Positions 16,578-24,900 of a stretch of DNA of 64,000 bases are shown here, one piece after another (the first letter of the stretch is position 1; each line of letters begins with the position of its first letter). Origin of the DNA: Runella sp. MFBS21 (lineage in GTDB: Bacteria > Bacteroidota > Bacteroidia > Cytophagales > Spirosomataceae); assembly GCF_029433105.1 (NCBI RefSeq), contig NZ_JARNTW010000024.1:1-64000 (forward strand), read 5' to 3'. Below the pieces are notes generated by a model. That model saw only the letters and a program-made list of their open reading frames with translations, did no database searches and was not told the origin of the DNA. The translations under genes were made by a program, and so were the position numbers.

Positions 16578-16995
16578 GCAGTTTTTCTATTTATTTTTCT
16601 CATAATAAAATAAATCAACTATATAAAGTCTCATAGAGCCTAGGTAAGGACGCCTATCATACTTATTTTCGGTGCTTTCAGGCATTCTACTTCTCTTTGT
16701 AAAGGTCATAGAAGCAAATCAATTATCTCTAAACCATAAAAAAATCCCCTTTGATAATTTAAACAAAAACTTTTATAAGAATAAGATCTAAAAAACATAA
16801 ATTTTCAAAAAAATCAAGTTCAAAAACCGTCGACACTTTCTTAATTTTTGACAGAAAACTCCAAGCGTATAACATGGGTTTTGTCTATTCATTTGAATAC
16901 CCCATTTTAGAAGCTATTTAAAATAGAACCACAAACAACCAACAACCTTTCCTTTCATAAACCAATAAAGTTATTTTTAAAAACCTCCCTTATTC
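16578..16995. other. Intergenic region, no gene seen
   Basis: 418 AT-rich bases between the cupin gene and the 61-residue ORF. No hairpin terminator, RNA gene or clear -7 box was recognised. Confidence 0.5.
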
Positions 16996-17181
16996 ATGGA
17001 AAATCAATATCAAGTAGGCGACATTGTATGCTCTAAAATAGCGCCAACGGTACCCTTAATCATCATGAGTCATCTTTCCAGAATTTATTATTGCCAAATT
17101 AAAGAAAATCCTACACATACAGAACTTGCGTATTTTGAAAGAGAACTAATGCCATTTGTTGCGACAGCATCTCCTGAATAG
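16996..17181 (+). CDS. Small protein of unknown function
   Basis: 61 residues: MENQYQVGDIVCSKIAPTVPLIIMSHLSRIYYCQI followed by a short acidic tail. The YQVGDIV start and the regular strands suggest a tiny SH3-like barrel, as in YodC-like or DUF2158-like proteins that read Gly-Asp-x-V-x-S/x-x-x-x-x-P. I infer this from pattern only. It precedes the GH130 gene by 71 bases on the same strand and belongs to the run of small genes here. Confidence 0.6.
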   Translation: MENQYQVGDIVCSKIAPTVPLIIMSHLSRIYYCQIKENPTHTELAYFERELMPFVATASPE

Positions 17182-17252
17182 TTGTTTTTAGTACAAATCC
17201 CATTCTACTTCACAAACAGCTTTTTATTTCATATCTAAAACCCAACTTTCAA

Positions 17253-18293
17253 ATGCTAGAAGTCAAAAAAGAAGGTATAGTATTAAAAAAAACTCATTTA
17301 GGATTTGAGAGTGAAGGTGTTTTAAATCCTGCAATCATCGAAGAAAATGGCTTAATATACCTTTTTTACCGCGCAGTAAGCAAAAAAAATTATTCTACAA
17401 TTGGTTATTGTACATTCTCATCTCCCCTCACCTTGCATGAGCGTAGTGATACTCCTATTCTTTACCCACAGTTTGATTACGAGTCACAGGGCATTGAAGA
17501 CCCTCGCATTGTTAAGATTGATGAGTTATATTATCTCACCTACACTGCCTATGACGGTGTCAATGCCCTAGGTGCGTTAGCAATTTCAAATGATCTACAA
17601 CATTTTGAAAAAAAAGGTATCATCACGCCTCAAATTATGTATGAAGAATTTGAACATCTGACAGAATCTAGAGGTGAAATAAATGAAAAATACTCACGTT
17701 ACAATATTCATGAGCACATGCTAGAAAAGAACGGCAAAAAAGTTCTTCTTTGGGACAAAAATGTTGTTTTTTTTCCAAGGCGTATCAATGGGAAGTTGTT
17801 TTTTTTACATCGTATTAAGCCCGATATTCAGATTGCCGAATTTTACGAACTTTCAGAACTGACCCCTGAGTTTTGGCAAAATTATTTTCTAAGATTTAAT
17901 ACCCAAATTGTATTATCTCCTCGCTTTGAGCACGAAGTAAGCTACATCGGGAGCGGGTGTCCTCCTTTAGAAACCGAACTCGGTTGGCTACTAATATACC
18001 ACAGCGTTCATGATACTATAAATGGTTATGTATACACAGCTTGCGCGGCTCTGCTAGATTTACAAAACCCCTACAAAGAAATAGCTCGCCTTCCTTATCC
18101 ACTATTCAAGCCCGAATATGACTGGGAAATAACCGGAGAAGTAAACAACGTATGCTTTCCTACCGGTGCTTTAGTGAGAGGAGATACACTGTATATATAC
18201 TATGGAGCCGCCGATGAGCAAATCGCCTGTGCTTCACTCAGCATCGCAGCATTGTTAGAAGAATTTCTACTTAACTCCACAAAAAATGATTAA
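17253..18293 (+). CDS. GH130-family glycoside phosphorylase/hydrolase
   Basis: 346 residues of a five-bladed beta-propeller enzyme family that phosphorolyses or hydrolyses beta-mannosides. Visible features are NPAII near residue 25, FYRAVS near 38, GIEDPRIVKIDELYYLTYTAYDG at about 80-102, and the closing YYGAADEQIACASLSI near 320. Such proteins are often mislabelled pesticidal protein Cry7Aa; nothing here supports a toxin. No signal peptide, so cytoplasmic. The stop overlaps the start of the glycosyltransferase gene by eight bases, implying translational coupling and a shared substrate, perhaps a mannose-containing solute or oligosaccharide. Exact substrate unknown. Confidence 0.85.
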   Translation: MLEVKKEGIVLKKTHLGFESEGVLNPAIIEENGLIYLFYRAVSKKNYSTIGYCTFSSPLTLHERSDTPILYPQFDYESQGIEDPRIVKIDELYYLTYTAYDGVNALGALAISNDLQHFEKKGIITPQIMYEEFEHLTESRGEINEKYSRYNIHEHMLEKNGKKVLLWDKNVVFFPRRINGKLFFLHRIKPDIQIAEFYELSELTPEFWQNYFLRFNTQIVLSPRFEHEVSYIGSGCPPLETELGWLLIYHSVHDTINGYVYTACAALLDLQNPYKEIARLPYPLFKPEYDWEITGEVNNVCFPTGALVRGDTLYIYYGAADEQIACASLSIAALLEEFLLNSTKND

Positions 18294-20658
18294 AAAATCC
18301 GTTCAGAGCCCCGCCAAAAATTTGCCTTCCGATAGAAGAACGTCGGTTTTTATGGCCAATGAATACGCTCTTACCGATGTTTCTTTGCCTGAAATTTTAT
18401 TTATAACATCCTACCCACCTCGTGAATGTGGCATTGCAACCTATTCTCAAGATTTAATAAAAGCTTTAAACAACAAATTTAATCACTCATTTAAAATAAA
18501 CATTTGCGCTATCGAACCTGAAAATGAACAGATTAGATACCCTAGCGAAGTGAAGTTTATTTTACACAGCGACCCTACTCGTTCGCTTACAGGATTGGCA
18601 ACGACTATCAATCTCAATCCTAATATTAAAGTAGTATTAGTCCAGCACGAATTTGGTTTTTTTCAGAAAAGAGAAAAGAAGTTTCAAGAATTTTTAGAGA
18701 CTCTAAACAAGCCTGTCATCGTTTCTTTCCATACGGTATTGCCCAAACCCAGTGAATTGTTGCAAAAGCAGGTTCAGCAAATCGCGTCGGTTGCGGAATC
18801 TATTGTAGTAATGACCCACAACTCCTCTAAGCTCCTCATAGAAGATTATAGCGTACCAGAAAATAAAATCACCGTCATCGCCCACGGCACCCACTTAGTG
18901 GCGCATTCTGACACACAACTTCTAAAAGAAAAATACCAAGTGGCTGGGAGGAAAATATTGTCAACTTTTGGGCTACTCAGTTCTGGGAAAAGTATCGAAA
19001 CTACCTTACGTGCTTTGCCAGAGATTGTAAAAGTGAATCCAGATGTTTTGTTTTTAATCATTGGGAAAACACACCCCTCAGTAGTGAAGCAAGAAGGCGA
19101 AAAATACCACGAAATGTTGGCCTCAATGGTGGTAGAATTGAAACTCCAAGCGCACGTAAAATTCATCAACTATTTTTTACCCCTCCCAGATTTACTGGAA
19201 TACTTGCAGCTGACTGATGTCTACTTATTTACTTCCAAAGATCCAAACCAAGCGGTGAGCGGTACGTTTTCTTACGCAATTAGCTGCGGATGCCCCATTG
19301 TATCCACGCCCATTCCCCACGCCCGCGAAGTAATCCATTCGGACGCTGGAATTATTTTTGATTTTGAAAACTCCGAGCAGTTAGCGAGAGCCGTCGTGAG
19401 TTTGTTAGGCAATGAAGAATTGCGTAAGAATATAAGCTCGCATGGCCTACACAAAATGGCATCTACTGCTTGGGAAAACGTGGCGATTGCACATGCAATA
19501 TTGTTTGAATTCATTGCGAAGGATCAGATTTCGTTACATTACAAAAAGCCTAACGTAAATGTAGATTACATTAAAAAGCTAACAACTGATTTTGGGATGA
19601 TTCAATTTTCCAAGATCAATCAACCAGACATAGATTCGGGCTATACCTTAGATGACAATGCCCGCGCTATGGTAGCTATGTGTCAGCATTTTGAACATAC
19701 GCTTGATTCAGAAGATACCAAATACATCAATATCTATCTCAATTTTATCCAACACTGCCTACAAACTGAAGGTGATTTTCTCAATTATGTTGACGAAAAT
19801 TATGCTTTTACAGCACAAAACCACCTCACAAATTTGGCAGATTCGAATGGAAGAGCGATTTGGGCTTTGGGCTATTTGATTTCAATGAGTGCTTTGCTAC
19901 CACCTGCACTTGCCGCAAAAGCCACCTCAATTATGGACAGGGCTCTCGTCAATATTCACGAGATTCATTCTCCGCGAGCGATGTCTTTCATCATCAAAGG
20001 AATCTATTATCGTAATTTAAAAGCAGCTTCACCCTACAATCAGGCGTTGATTATCCAACTCACCAACCGATTGGTTCAGATGTATAAACACGAATCAAAC
20101 CCCGAATGGCAATGGTTTGAGAGCTATCTTACCTACGCCAATAGCACCTTACCAGAAGCAATGCTTTGTGCTTGGCTAGCCACGGGCAACAAAGCCTACA
20201 AAGAAATCGCCAAATCATCTTTTGATTTTTTACTTTCCAAAATATTCAGAGAAAAAGGTATCAATGTAATATCTAATAAATCTTGGTTTCAAAAAGGCGA
20301 TATACTGCCTATTGTTCCCATTGGAGGTGAGCAGCCCATAGATGTCGCTTACACCATTCTAGCATTGGGTAAGTTTTATGAAGTTTTTGGAGAGGTAGAT
20401 TATTTGGTTAAGATGCGTTCTTCCTTCAACTGGTTTTTGGGTGAAAACCACCTCCATCAGATTATTTATAACCCTTGCACAGGTGGATGCTACGACGGGC
20501 TAGAGGAAAATTATGTTAATCTCAATCAAGGAGCAGAGTCGACTGTGAGTTACTTAATGGCCCGATTGACGGTCGAGAAATACATTCACAACAGCCTTCA
20601 AAAAAGAACTTTAGTATTACCAAATGCGGGCCAAGTTTCTCACAAAGTTGCTAGTTAA
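18286..20658 (+). CDS. GT4 glycosyltransferase with C-terminal helical domain
   Basis: 790 residues in two parts. Residues 35-410 form a GT-B, GT4-type transferase: ILFITSYPPRECGIATYSQDL at about 37-57, the middle HEFGFF acceptor region, LSTFGLLSSGKSIETTLRALPEI near 225, and the donor-binding stretch with SGTFSYAISCGCPIVSTPIPHAREVI near 325, although the canonical E-x7-E is modified. Residues 425-790 resemble an alpha/alpha-barrel (six-hairpin-like) domain with SGYTLDDNARAMVAM and DSNGRAIWALGYL motifs seen in glycosidase-like and mannan-processing proteins. Overlaps the GH130 gene by eight bases. Likely makes a mannoside that GH130 can remodel; the product is inference. Confidence 0.82.
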   Translation: MIKKSVQSPAKNLPSDRRTSVFMANEYALTDVSLPEILFITSYPPRECGIATYSQDLIKALNNKFNHSFKINICAIEPENEQIRYPSEVKFILHSDPTRSLTGLATTINLNPNIKVVLVQHEFGFFQKREKKFQEFLETLNKPVIVSFHTVLPKPSELLQKQVQQIASVAESIVVMTHNSSKLLIEDYSVPENKITVIAHGTHLVAHSDTQLLKEKYQVAGRKILSTFGLLSSGKSIETTLRALPEIVKVNPDVLFLIIGKTHPSVVKQEGEKYHEMLASMVVELKLQAHVKFINYFLPLPDLLEYLQLTDVYLFTSKDPNQAVSGTFSYAISCGCPIVSTPIPHAREVIHSDAGIIFDFENSEQLARAVVSLLGNEELRKNISSHGLHKMASTAWENVAIAHAILFEFIAKDQISLHYKKPNVNVDYIKKLTTDFGMIQFSKINQPDIDSGYTLDDNARAMVAMCQHFEHTLDSEDTKYINIYLNFIQHCLQTEGDFLNYVDENYAFTAQNHLTNLADSNGRAIWALGYLISMSALLPPALAAKATSIMDRALVNIHEIHSPRAMSFIIKGIYYRNLKAASPYNQALIIQLTNRLVQMYKHESNPEWQWFESYLTYANSTLPEAMLCAWLATGNKAYKEIAKSSFDFLLSKIFREKGINVISNKSWFQKGDILPIVPIGGEQPIDVAYTILALGKFYEVFGEVDYLVKMRSSFNWFLGENHLHQIIYNPCTGGCYDGLEENYVNLNQGAESTVSYLMARLTVEKYIHNSLQKRTLVLPNAGQVSHKVAS

Positions 20659-21112
20659 GAAAATTTATTTGTACAATATGTGAAAAACATAACACTTTAT
20701 AACTTAAGAATGCTTACCTATGTATATTGTTCAAGCATTCATCATCATTGTATGTCCCAATTTTAACATTTTGCTATAAAGCTTTCAAATACTGATGGTT
20801 TTGCAGTTTTTTTCTTTGATGTACTATATAACTAACACACACACATGACACTTGCCATAATGATTTCGACTGTTTTTGCCATTGGATTACTTATCATGGT
20901 ATTCGACATATTTCCTACTCGTCCTATGCAATCTTTACAACTAGAATATATCAAAATTGACTAGCCCTAAAACAGGGGATACAATCCCAGTAAATAGATA
21001 ACAACCTTTCTAAGCAGCACTACTGATAGCTTGACAGGTCTGTGTGTTTTACTGGTTTTGTTTTAGGCTTGTTAATGAAGTCGTTACCAGCTTAATTTTG
21101 TCGCAAAAATGG
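20659..21112. other. Intergenic region with one small ORF
   Basis: Apart from the 39-codon ORF at 20845-20964 this stretch shows no gene. It is AT-rich and ends at the tRNA terminator hairpin. Confidence 0.5.
20845..20964 (+). CDS. Possible 39-residue membrane peptide
   Basis: ATG at 20845 opens a short frame starting MTLAIMISTVFAIGLLIMVFDI, a single hydrophobic helix, followed by a polar tail (FPTRPMQSLQLEYIKID). The composition is right for a small membrane protein, but there is no family match or ribosome-binding evidence, so it could be chance. Confidence 0.3.
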   Translation: MTLAIMISTVFAIGLLIMVFDIFPTRPMQSLQLEYIKID

Positions 21113-21113
21113 A

Positions 21114-21146
21114 AAAACCCGTAATACGGCAAGTATTACGGGTTTT
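21114..21146 (-). terminator. Terminator of tRNA-Leu
   Basis: AAAACCCGTAATAC (21114-21127) pairs perfectly with GTATTACGGGTTTT (21133-21146). On the minus strand the stem follows the tRNA directly and runs into TTTTTCC. Confidence 0.85.
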
Positions 21147-21147
21147 G

Positions 21148-21231
21148 TGACGAAGAAGAGACTCGAACTCTTACAGGCTAACGCCCACTACCCCCTCAAA
21201 GTAGCGTGTCTACCAATTCCACCACTTCGCC
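21148..21231 (-). tRNA. tRNA-Leu (anticodon GAG)
   Basis: An 84-base class II tRNA. The acceptor stem GGCGAAG pairs with CTTCGTC (one G-U), the anticodon stem CTACT/GGTAG carries loop TTGAGGG giving anticodon GAG, and the T arm is AAGAG/CTCTT with loop TTCGAGT. The variable arm (TGGGCGTTAGCCTG) is long, as in leucine tRNAs. The discriminator A is followed by CA AAA, so the 3'-CCA is not encoded. Confidence 0.95.
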
Positions 21232-21286
21232 GTTGTCCCTGTTTGGGGATGCAAAAGTAGTAGACTGAAATCATATTCGCAAGCTT

Positions 21287-21970
21287 TTAAGCTAAAGAAA
21301 TTAATTTTTCTACCGCTTGCTTGATATTTTCTCGCACCTCTATAATACTAGCCTCCATCATATAACAGGGTGCAGTGACGATTTTGAGGTTTTCGTCGGT
21401 CACTATCTCCCTCACTGAAGCCATTTCTGCTACTTGCCCTACCGCTTCTATCCCTGCCGAAATCGCTGCTATATCATAAGGAGAGTCTTCGGAAGTAGTG
21501 CCTACAGTCAGTTTTGCATGAAACTCAGTTCCTTCCAATGCCTTGGCTATCGTCGTAGGACTCATGCACAAACCCGCTATGGGCTTACCTGATTTTATTA
21601 AATCAATAATGAGAGCTTTGACTGAAGCCAAAATCTCTCCTTTTGGTCCTTCAAAGGCCCATTTAGTGATGTTTTTGGCCGTTCCAAAACCTCCAGGCAT
21701 TACCAGCCCATCTAGCTCTTCCACTTTTATATCCACAATATCTTTGATATTTCCTCTGGCAATACGTGCCGACTCTACCAACACATTTCGAGTTTCGGGC
21801 ATAGCTTCTCCTGTCATATGATTGAGGACATGATACTGCGCGACATTGGGTGCAAAACACACCGCCTCTGCTCCAGCTTCGGCAATCGCCAAGAGTGTAA
21901 ATACTGATTCGTGGATTTCGGAACCGTCAAAAACGCCATTTCCGTGTAATAAAACACCTATTTTTTTCAT
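21287..21970 (-). CDS. elbB: ElbB-like glyoxalase of the DJ-1/PfpI superfamily
   Basis: Isoprenoid biosynthesis glyoxalase ElbB, named for effects on lycopene yield in E. coli; some members have glyoxalase activity. From ATG at 21970 the protein has 227 residues and begins MKKIGVLLHGNGVFDGSEIHESV, with AVCFAPN near 40, MPGGFGTAKNITKWAFEG near 111 and the nucleophile-elbow IAGLCMSPT near 146, where the cysteine is the catalytic-type residue. A three-residue earlier GTG-type start is possible. A TATCTTTG box at 22002-22009 on the minus strand fits its promoter. Single gene, divergent from the LytTR gene. Confidence 0.92.
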   Translation of the reverse strand: MKKIGVLLHGNGVFDGSEIHESVFTLLAIAEAGAEAVCFAPNVAQYHVLNHMTGEAMPETRNVLVESARIARGNIKDIVDIKVEELDGLVMPGGFGTAKNITKWAFEGPKGEILASVKALIIDLIKSGKPIAGLCMSPTTIAKALEGTEFHAKLTVGTTSEDSPYDIAAISAGIEAVGQVAEMASVREIVTDENLKIVTAPCYMMEASIIEVRENIKQAVEKLISLA

Positions 21971-22056
21971 ATTTACCAATGATGATTCTTTGATTCTCTC
22001 CCAAAGATAGGATAAGAATTGAAATTTTGTAACTTACAAAATCAACATCTTTGTCA

Positions 22057-22088
22057 TTGATTAGAATATCAGTCAGTCACTATCTTTG
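22057..22088 (+). promoter_or_regulatory. Bacteroidota promoter of the LytTR gene
   Basis: TTG at 22057-22059, a 21-base gap and TATCTTTG at 22081-22088 match the Bacteroidota -33/-7 consensus. The ATG at 22093 lies only four bases beyond the -7 box, so the transcript would begin at or next to the start codon. Confidence 0.6.
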
Positions 22089-22092
22089 ACCC

Positions 22093-23046
22093 ATGAAAAA
22101 CGCTCCTCTAATTCCTATCACTCTCCGAATTCCTAGCAATTGGGGGGTCATTTTTACCGTTACACTCATAGGCGTACTTCTAGTTTCGTGGCTGATTTTA
22201 GACCAAGGCCAGTTTTATGAGTTTTCAGCTCTTGGAAGAAATGACGCCAAATATTTCCTCAAAACAATCTTAATTTACTTTTTCTTGTTTGAATTCATTT
22301 CTATACTGCTTTTTATGTGGGTAGCTCGGTATTATGCTAAACTGCTAAAAATCAAACATATCCCTAATACTATCAAAGGCATATTGCTGTATGAACTAAC
22401 TTTTCTACCTTGTATTTTAGGTTCTATTGTCCTCTTTGCTCCCATTACCAATGGGTTACGATACTTAGTAGTAGCTTATCCCGATTATGATTGGAACACT
22501 TATTTCCCACATTATTTTCTCCAATCTAAAATGTACATTAGTTATTTATTGCCCTCTTTGGTTTTAGAATATACTTATCTGAATACTAATTTATTTCTGA
22601 GTTATACAGAACTGGAAGCAAAGCCTTCCTTACCGCCACTCCCAACCACCGAAGAAGACACCCTTATCTATGCCAACACCATCGAAGCTTGGTACAATCA
22701 ACGCCATACAATACTGCCCGTATTGGATGTGATTTACTTTGAAGTACAACATAAAACTTATTTTGCTTACACCAAAGGACGGACTTTCCATATCCGAAAA
22801 AAACTAGCTGAACTCGAAGCAGAACTCAACCCCCAGCATTTCTTTAGAATCAATCGCTCCATTATTCTTAATCTTCACTTTCTAAAAAGCTTTACTTATT
22901 GGGAAAATGACAAATACAAAGTACGTCTTAAAGATGACAAGGCTGAGTTTATAATGCAGCGGACTCGAGTGAAAGTGTTAAAAAAAATACTTGCTCAGAA
23001 AGACGAAACGTCGCCTCATGAGGCCTCCTCAAATAGCCCAAAATGA
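22093..23046 (+). CDS. LytTR-family transcriptional regulator, membrane-anchored
   Basis: 317 residues. Four membrane helices fill the first half (around residues 18-36, 55-82, 94-118 and 140-160), and the C-terminal 100 residues are a LytTR DNA-binding domain: LPVLDVIYFEVQHKTYFAYTKGRTFHIRKKLAELEAELNP, then FFRINRSIILNLHFLKSF and a final basic strand. There is no receiver or kinase domain, so it may sense the membrane directly. It stands alone, upstream of the PafA-like phosphatase gene by 86 bases on the same strand, which it might regulate. The -7 box abuts the start codon, suggesting a leaderless mRNA. Confidence 0.88.
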   Translation: MKNAPLIPITLRIPSNWGVIFTVTLIGVLLVSWLILDQGQFYEFSALGRNDAKYFLKTILIYFFLFEFISILLFMWVARYYAKLLKIKHIPNTIKGILLYELTFLPCILGSIVLFAPITNGLRYLVVAYPDYDWNTYFPHYFLQSKMYISYLLPSLVLEYTYLNTNLFLSYTELEAKPSLPPLPTTEEDTLIYANTIEAWYNQRHTILPVLDVIYFEVQHKTYFAYTKGRTFHIRKKLAELEAELNPQHFFRINRSIILNLHFLKSFTYWENDKYKVRLKDDKAEFIMQRTRVKVLKKILAQKDETSPHEASSNSPK

Positions 23047-23132
23047 TTTGTGAAGTGTATTACGTATAGAGTTCTAAAAAGTTCATGTAACTTCGCAATG
23101 TTTATTTTATAGTATTCAAAGACACCCAATCC

Positions 23133-24761
23133 ATGAAGTACATTCACCTAACCTTGGCACTATTCTGTACAACCGTCATAGTTGCCCAAACCAAACCTGA
23201 GCCTCTAGCCCGCCCCAAGCTGGTCGTTGGCGTAGTAGTAGACCAAATGAGATACGATTATTGGTATCGTTATTACAACAAATATTCGGAAGGAGGCTTT
23301 AAACGAATGCTCCGCGAAGGCTTCAATTGCCGCAATCACCATTATCACTATGCCCTCACCGTAACAGCCGCAGGACATGCGTCTGTATATACGGGTTCAG
23401 CACCTGCTATTCACGGGATTGTGGGTAACGATTGGTATGACCGAAAACTCGGCAAAGGCATGTATTGTGTGGCGGATAGTACCGTGCAGTCGGTAGGTAC
23501 AGCCAACTCCGCTGGCAAAATGTCTCCTAAAAACCTGCTTACTAGCACTATCACTGACCAGCTTCGTATTGCCAACAACTACCAAGGCAAGACCATCGGA
23601 GTAGCCATCAAAGATAGAGGGGCGATATTGCCCGCAGGCCATACTGCCAATGGGGCATTTTGGTTTGATAGTAAAACGGGCAACTGGATAACCAGTACTT
23701 TTTATATGAACGATCTACCTCAGTGGGTCAAAGACTACAACGCCCGCAAGCGTCCGTCTGAATTGATGAAACAAAATTGGCATACGCTTTTACCAATTGA
23801 GCAATACAGCGAAAGTACTGCCGACGACCAACCTTACGAAGCTAAAATCGCCGGAGCCAAGAAGTCCACCTTTCCTTATGATTTGGCAGGTATTGCAGGA
23901 GATGCTTTTGGTATCTTGGCTAGTACGCCTCACGGCAACACCCTCACCAAGGAGATTGCCCTTGAAGCTCTCAAACACGAAAATCTAGGCAAAGGTCCCG
24001 CTACCGACTTTCTGGCTATTAGCTTCTCTACGCCCGACTACGTAGGGCACGCCTTTGGCCCTAACTCCGTAGAAGAAGAAGATATTTATCTACGCCTCGA
24101 CCGTGACTTTGCGGAGATTTTTGCGGCACTCGACAAGCAAGTGGGCAAAGGTAATTATCTGTTTTTCATTTCTGCCGACCACGCTGTTATGGATGTAGCC
24201 GAACTTTGGAAACAAAATCGCCTTCCTGCTGGTAGACTCAACATTGGCAAAATCAATACTGCCATCAAAGAGACACTGATTGCTAAGTTTGGGGAAGGCG
24301 ACTATATCACAGCCTCAGAAAACTATCAGCTCTATCTTAACCACAAAACCTTGGCTGACAAAAAAATAGAGGTCGAAGACGTCTATAAAGTAGTACGTAA
24401 GATAGGTATTGATTTTGACGGAATTGCAGATGTCCTCAACCTACACGATTTGGGCAAAGCAAATATCAACGACTATTTGCTCACTTTATATAAAAACGGC
24501 AACCACGCCAAGCGTAGCGGAGACATTCAGTTTGTAATTGAACCCGGCTGGGTATCAGGCAGCAGCACCGCTACCCACGGAGCACCTTACAATTATGATA
24601 CTCACATTCCGTTGTTGTTTATGGGATGGGGAATTAAGCCAGGCGAAACCTTCAAACGCACCGCTGTAGCAGATACTGCACCTACTGTGGCGGCCTTGCT
24701 CAAAATCTTGGAACCAAGTGGTAACATCGGCATTGTGATTGAAGATGTAATGAAAAAATAA
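23133..24761 (+). CDS. PafA-type alkaline phosphatase
   Basis: 542-residue periplasmic or outer-membrane-associated phosphomonoesterase of the PafA group, which supplies phosphate in Bacteroidota. A signal peptide (MKYIHLTLALFCTTVIVAQ) precedes DQMRYDYWYRYY near 40. The nucleophile loop is TVTAAGHASVYTGS near residue 77, with a Thr in the catalytic position, followed by HGIVGNDW; AIKDRGAILPAGH near 152 gives the K-x-R pair that distinguishes this group. Metal ligands are visible in FSTPDYVGHAFGP and SADHAVMD, with a late STATHGAPYNYDTHIPL. Follows the LytTR gene; a phosphate-starvation link is inference. Confidence 0.92.
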   Translation: MKYIHLTLALFCTTVIVAQTKPEPLARPKLVVGVVVDQMRYDYWYRYYNKYSEGGFKRMLREGFNCRNHHYHYALTVTAAGHASVYTGSAPAIHGIVGNDWYDRKLGKGMYCVADSTVQSVGTANSAGKMSPKNLLTSTITDQLRIANNYQGKTIGVAIKDRGAILPAGHTANGAFWFDSKTGNWITSTFYMNDLPQWVKDYNARKRPSELMKQNWHTLLPIEQYSESTADDQPYEAKIAGAKKSTFPYDLAGIAGDAFGILASTPHGNTLTKEIALEALKHENLGKGPATDFLAISFSTPDYVGHAFGPNSVEEEDIYLRLDRDFAEIFAALDKQVGKGNYLFFISADHAVMDVAELWKQNRLPAGRLNIGKINTAIKETLIAKFGEGDYITASENYQLYLNHKTLADKKIEVEDVYKVVRKIGIDFDGIADVLNLHDLGKANINDYLLTLYKNGNHAKRSGDIQFVIEPGWVSGSSTATHGAPYNYDTHIPLLFMGWGIKPGETFKRTAVADTAPTVAALLKILEPSGNIGIVIEDVMKK

Positions 24762-24900
24762 AAGTTTCTGATTATCAATAAGATTATTTTCCTATCGAGT
24801 TTAGCACTGAATTTAGTTGAAGGATATTGTGTTAAAAATTTGATAACAAAATTTTTTGTTTTATCTTTCGATATAGACACTTACCCCATATATTCAGGAT

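Noticed and set aside
17253-18293. Insecticidal Cry-type protein
   Set aside because: The family label Cry7Aa used in databases rests on old errors; the sequence is GH130-like throughout.
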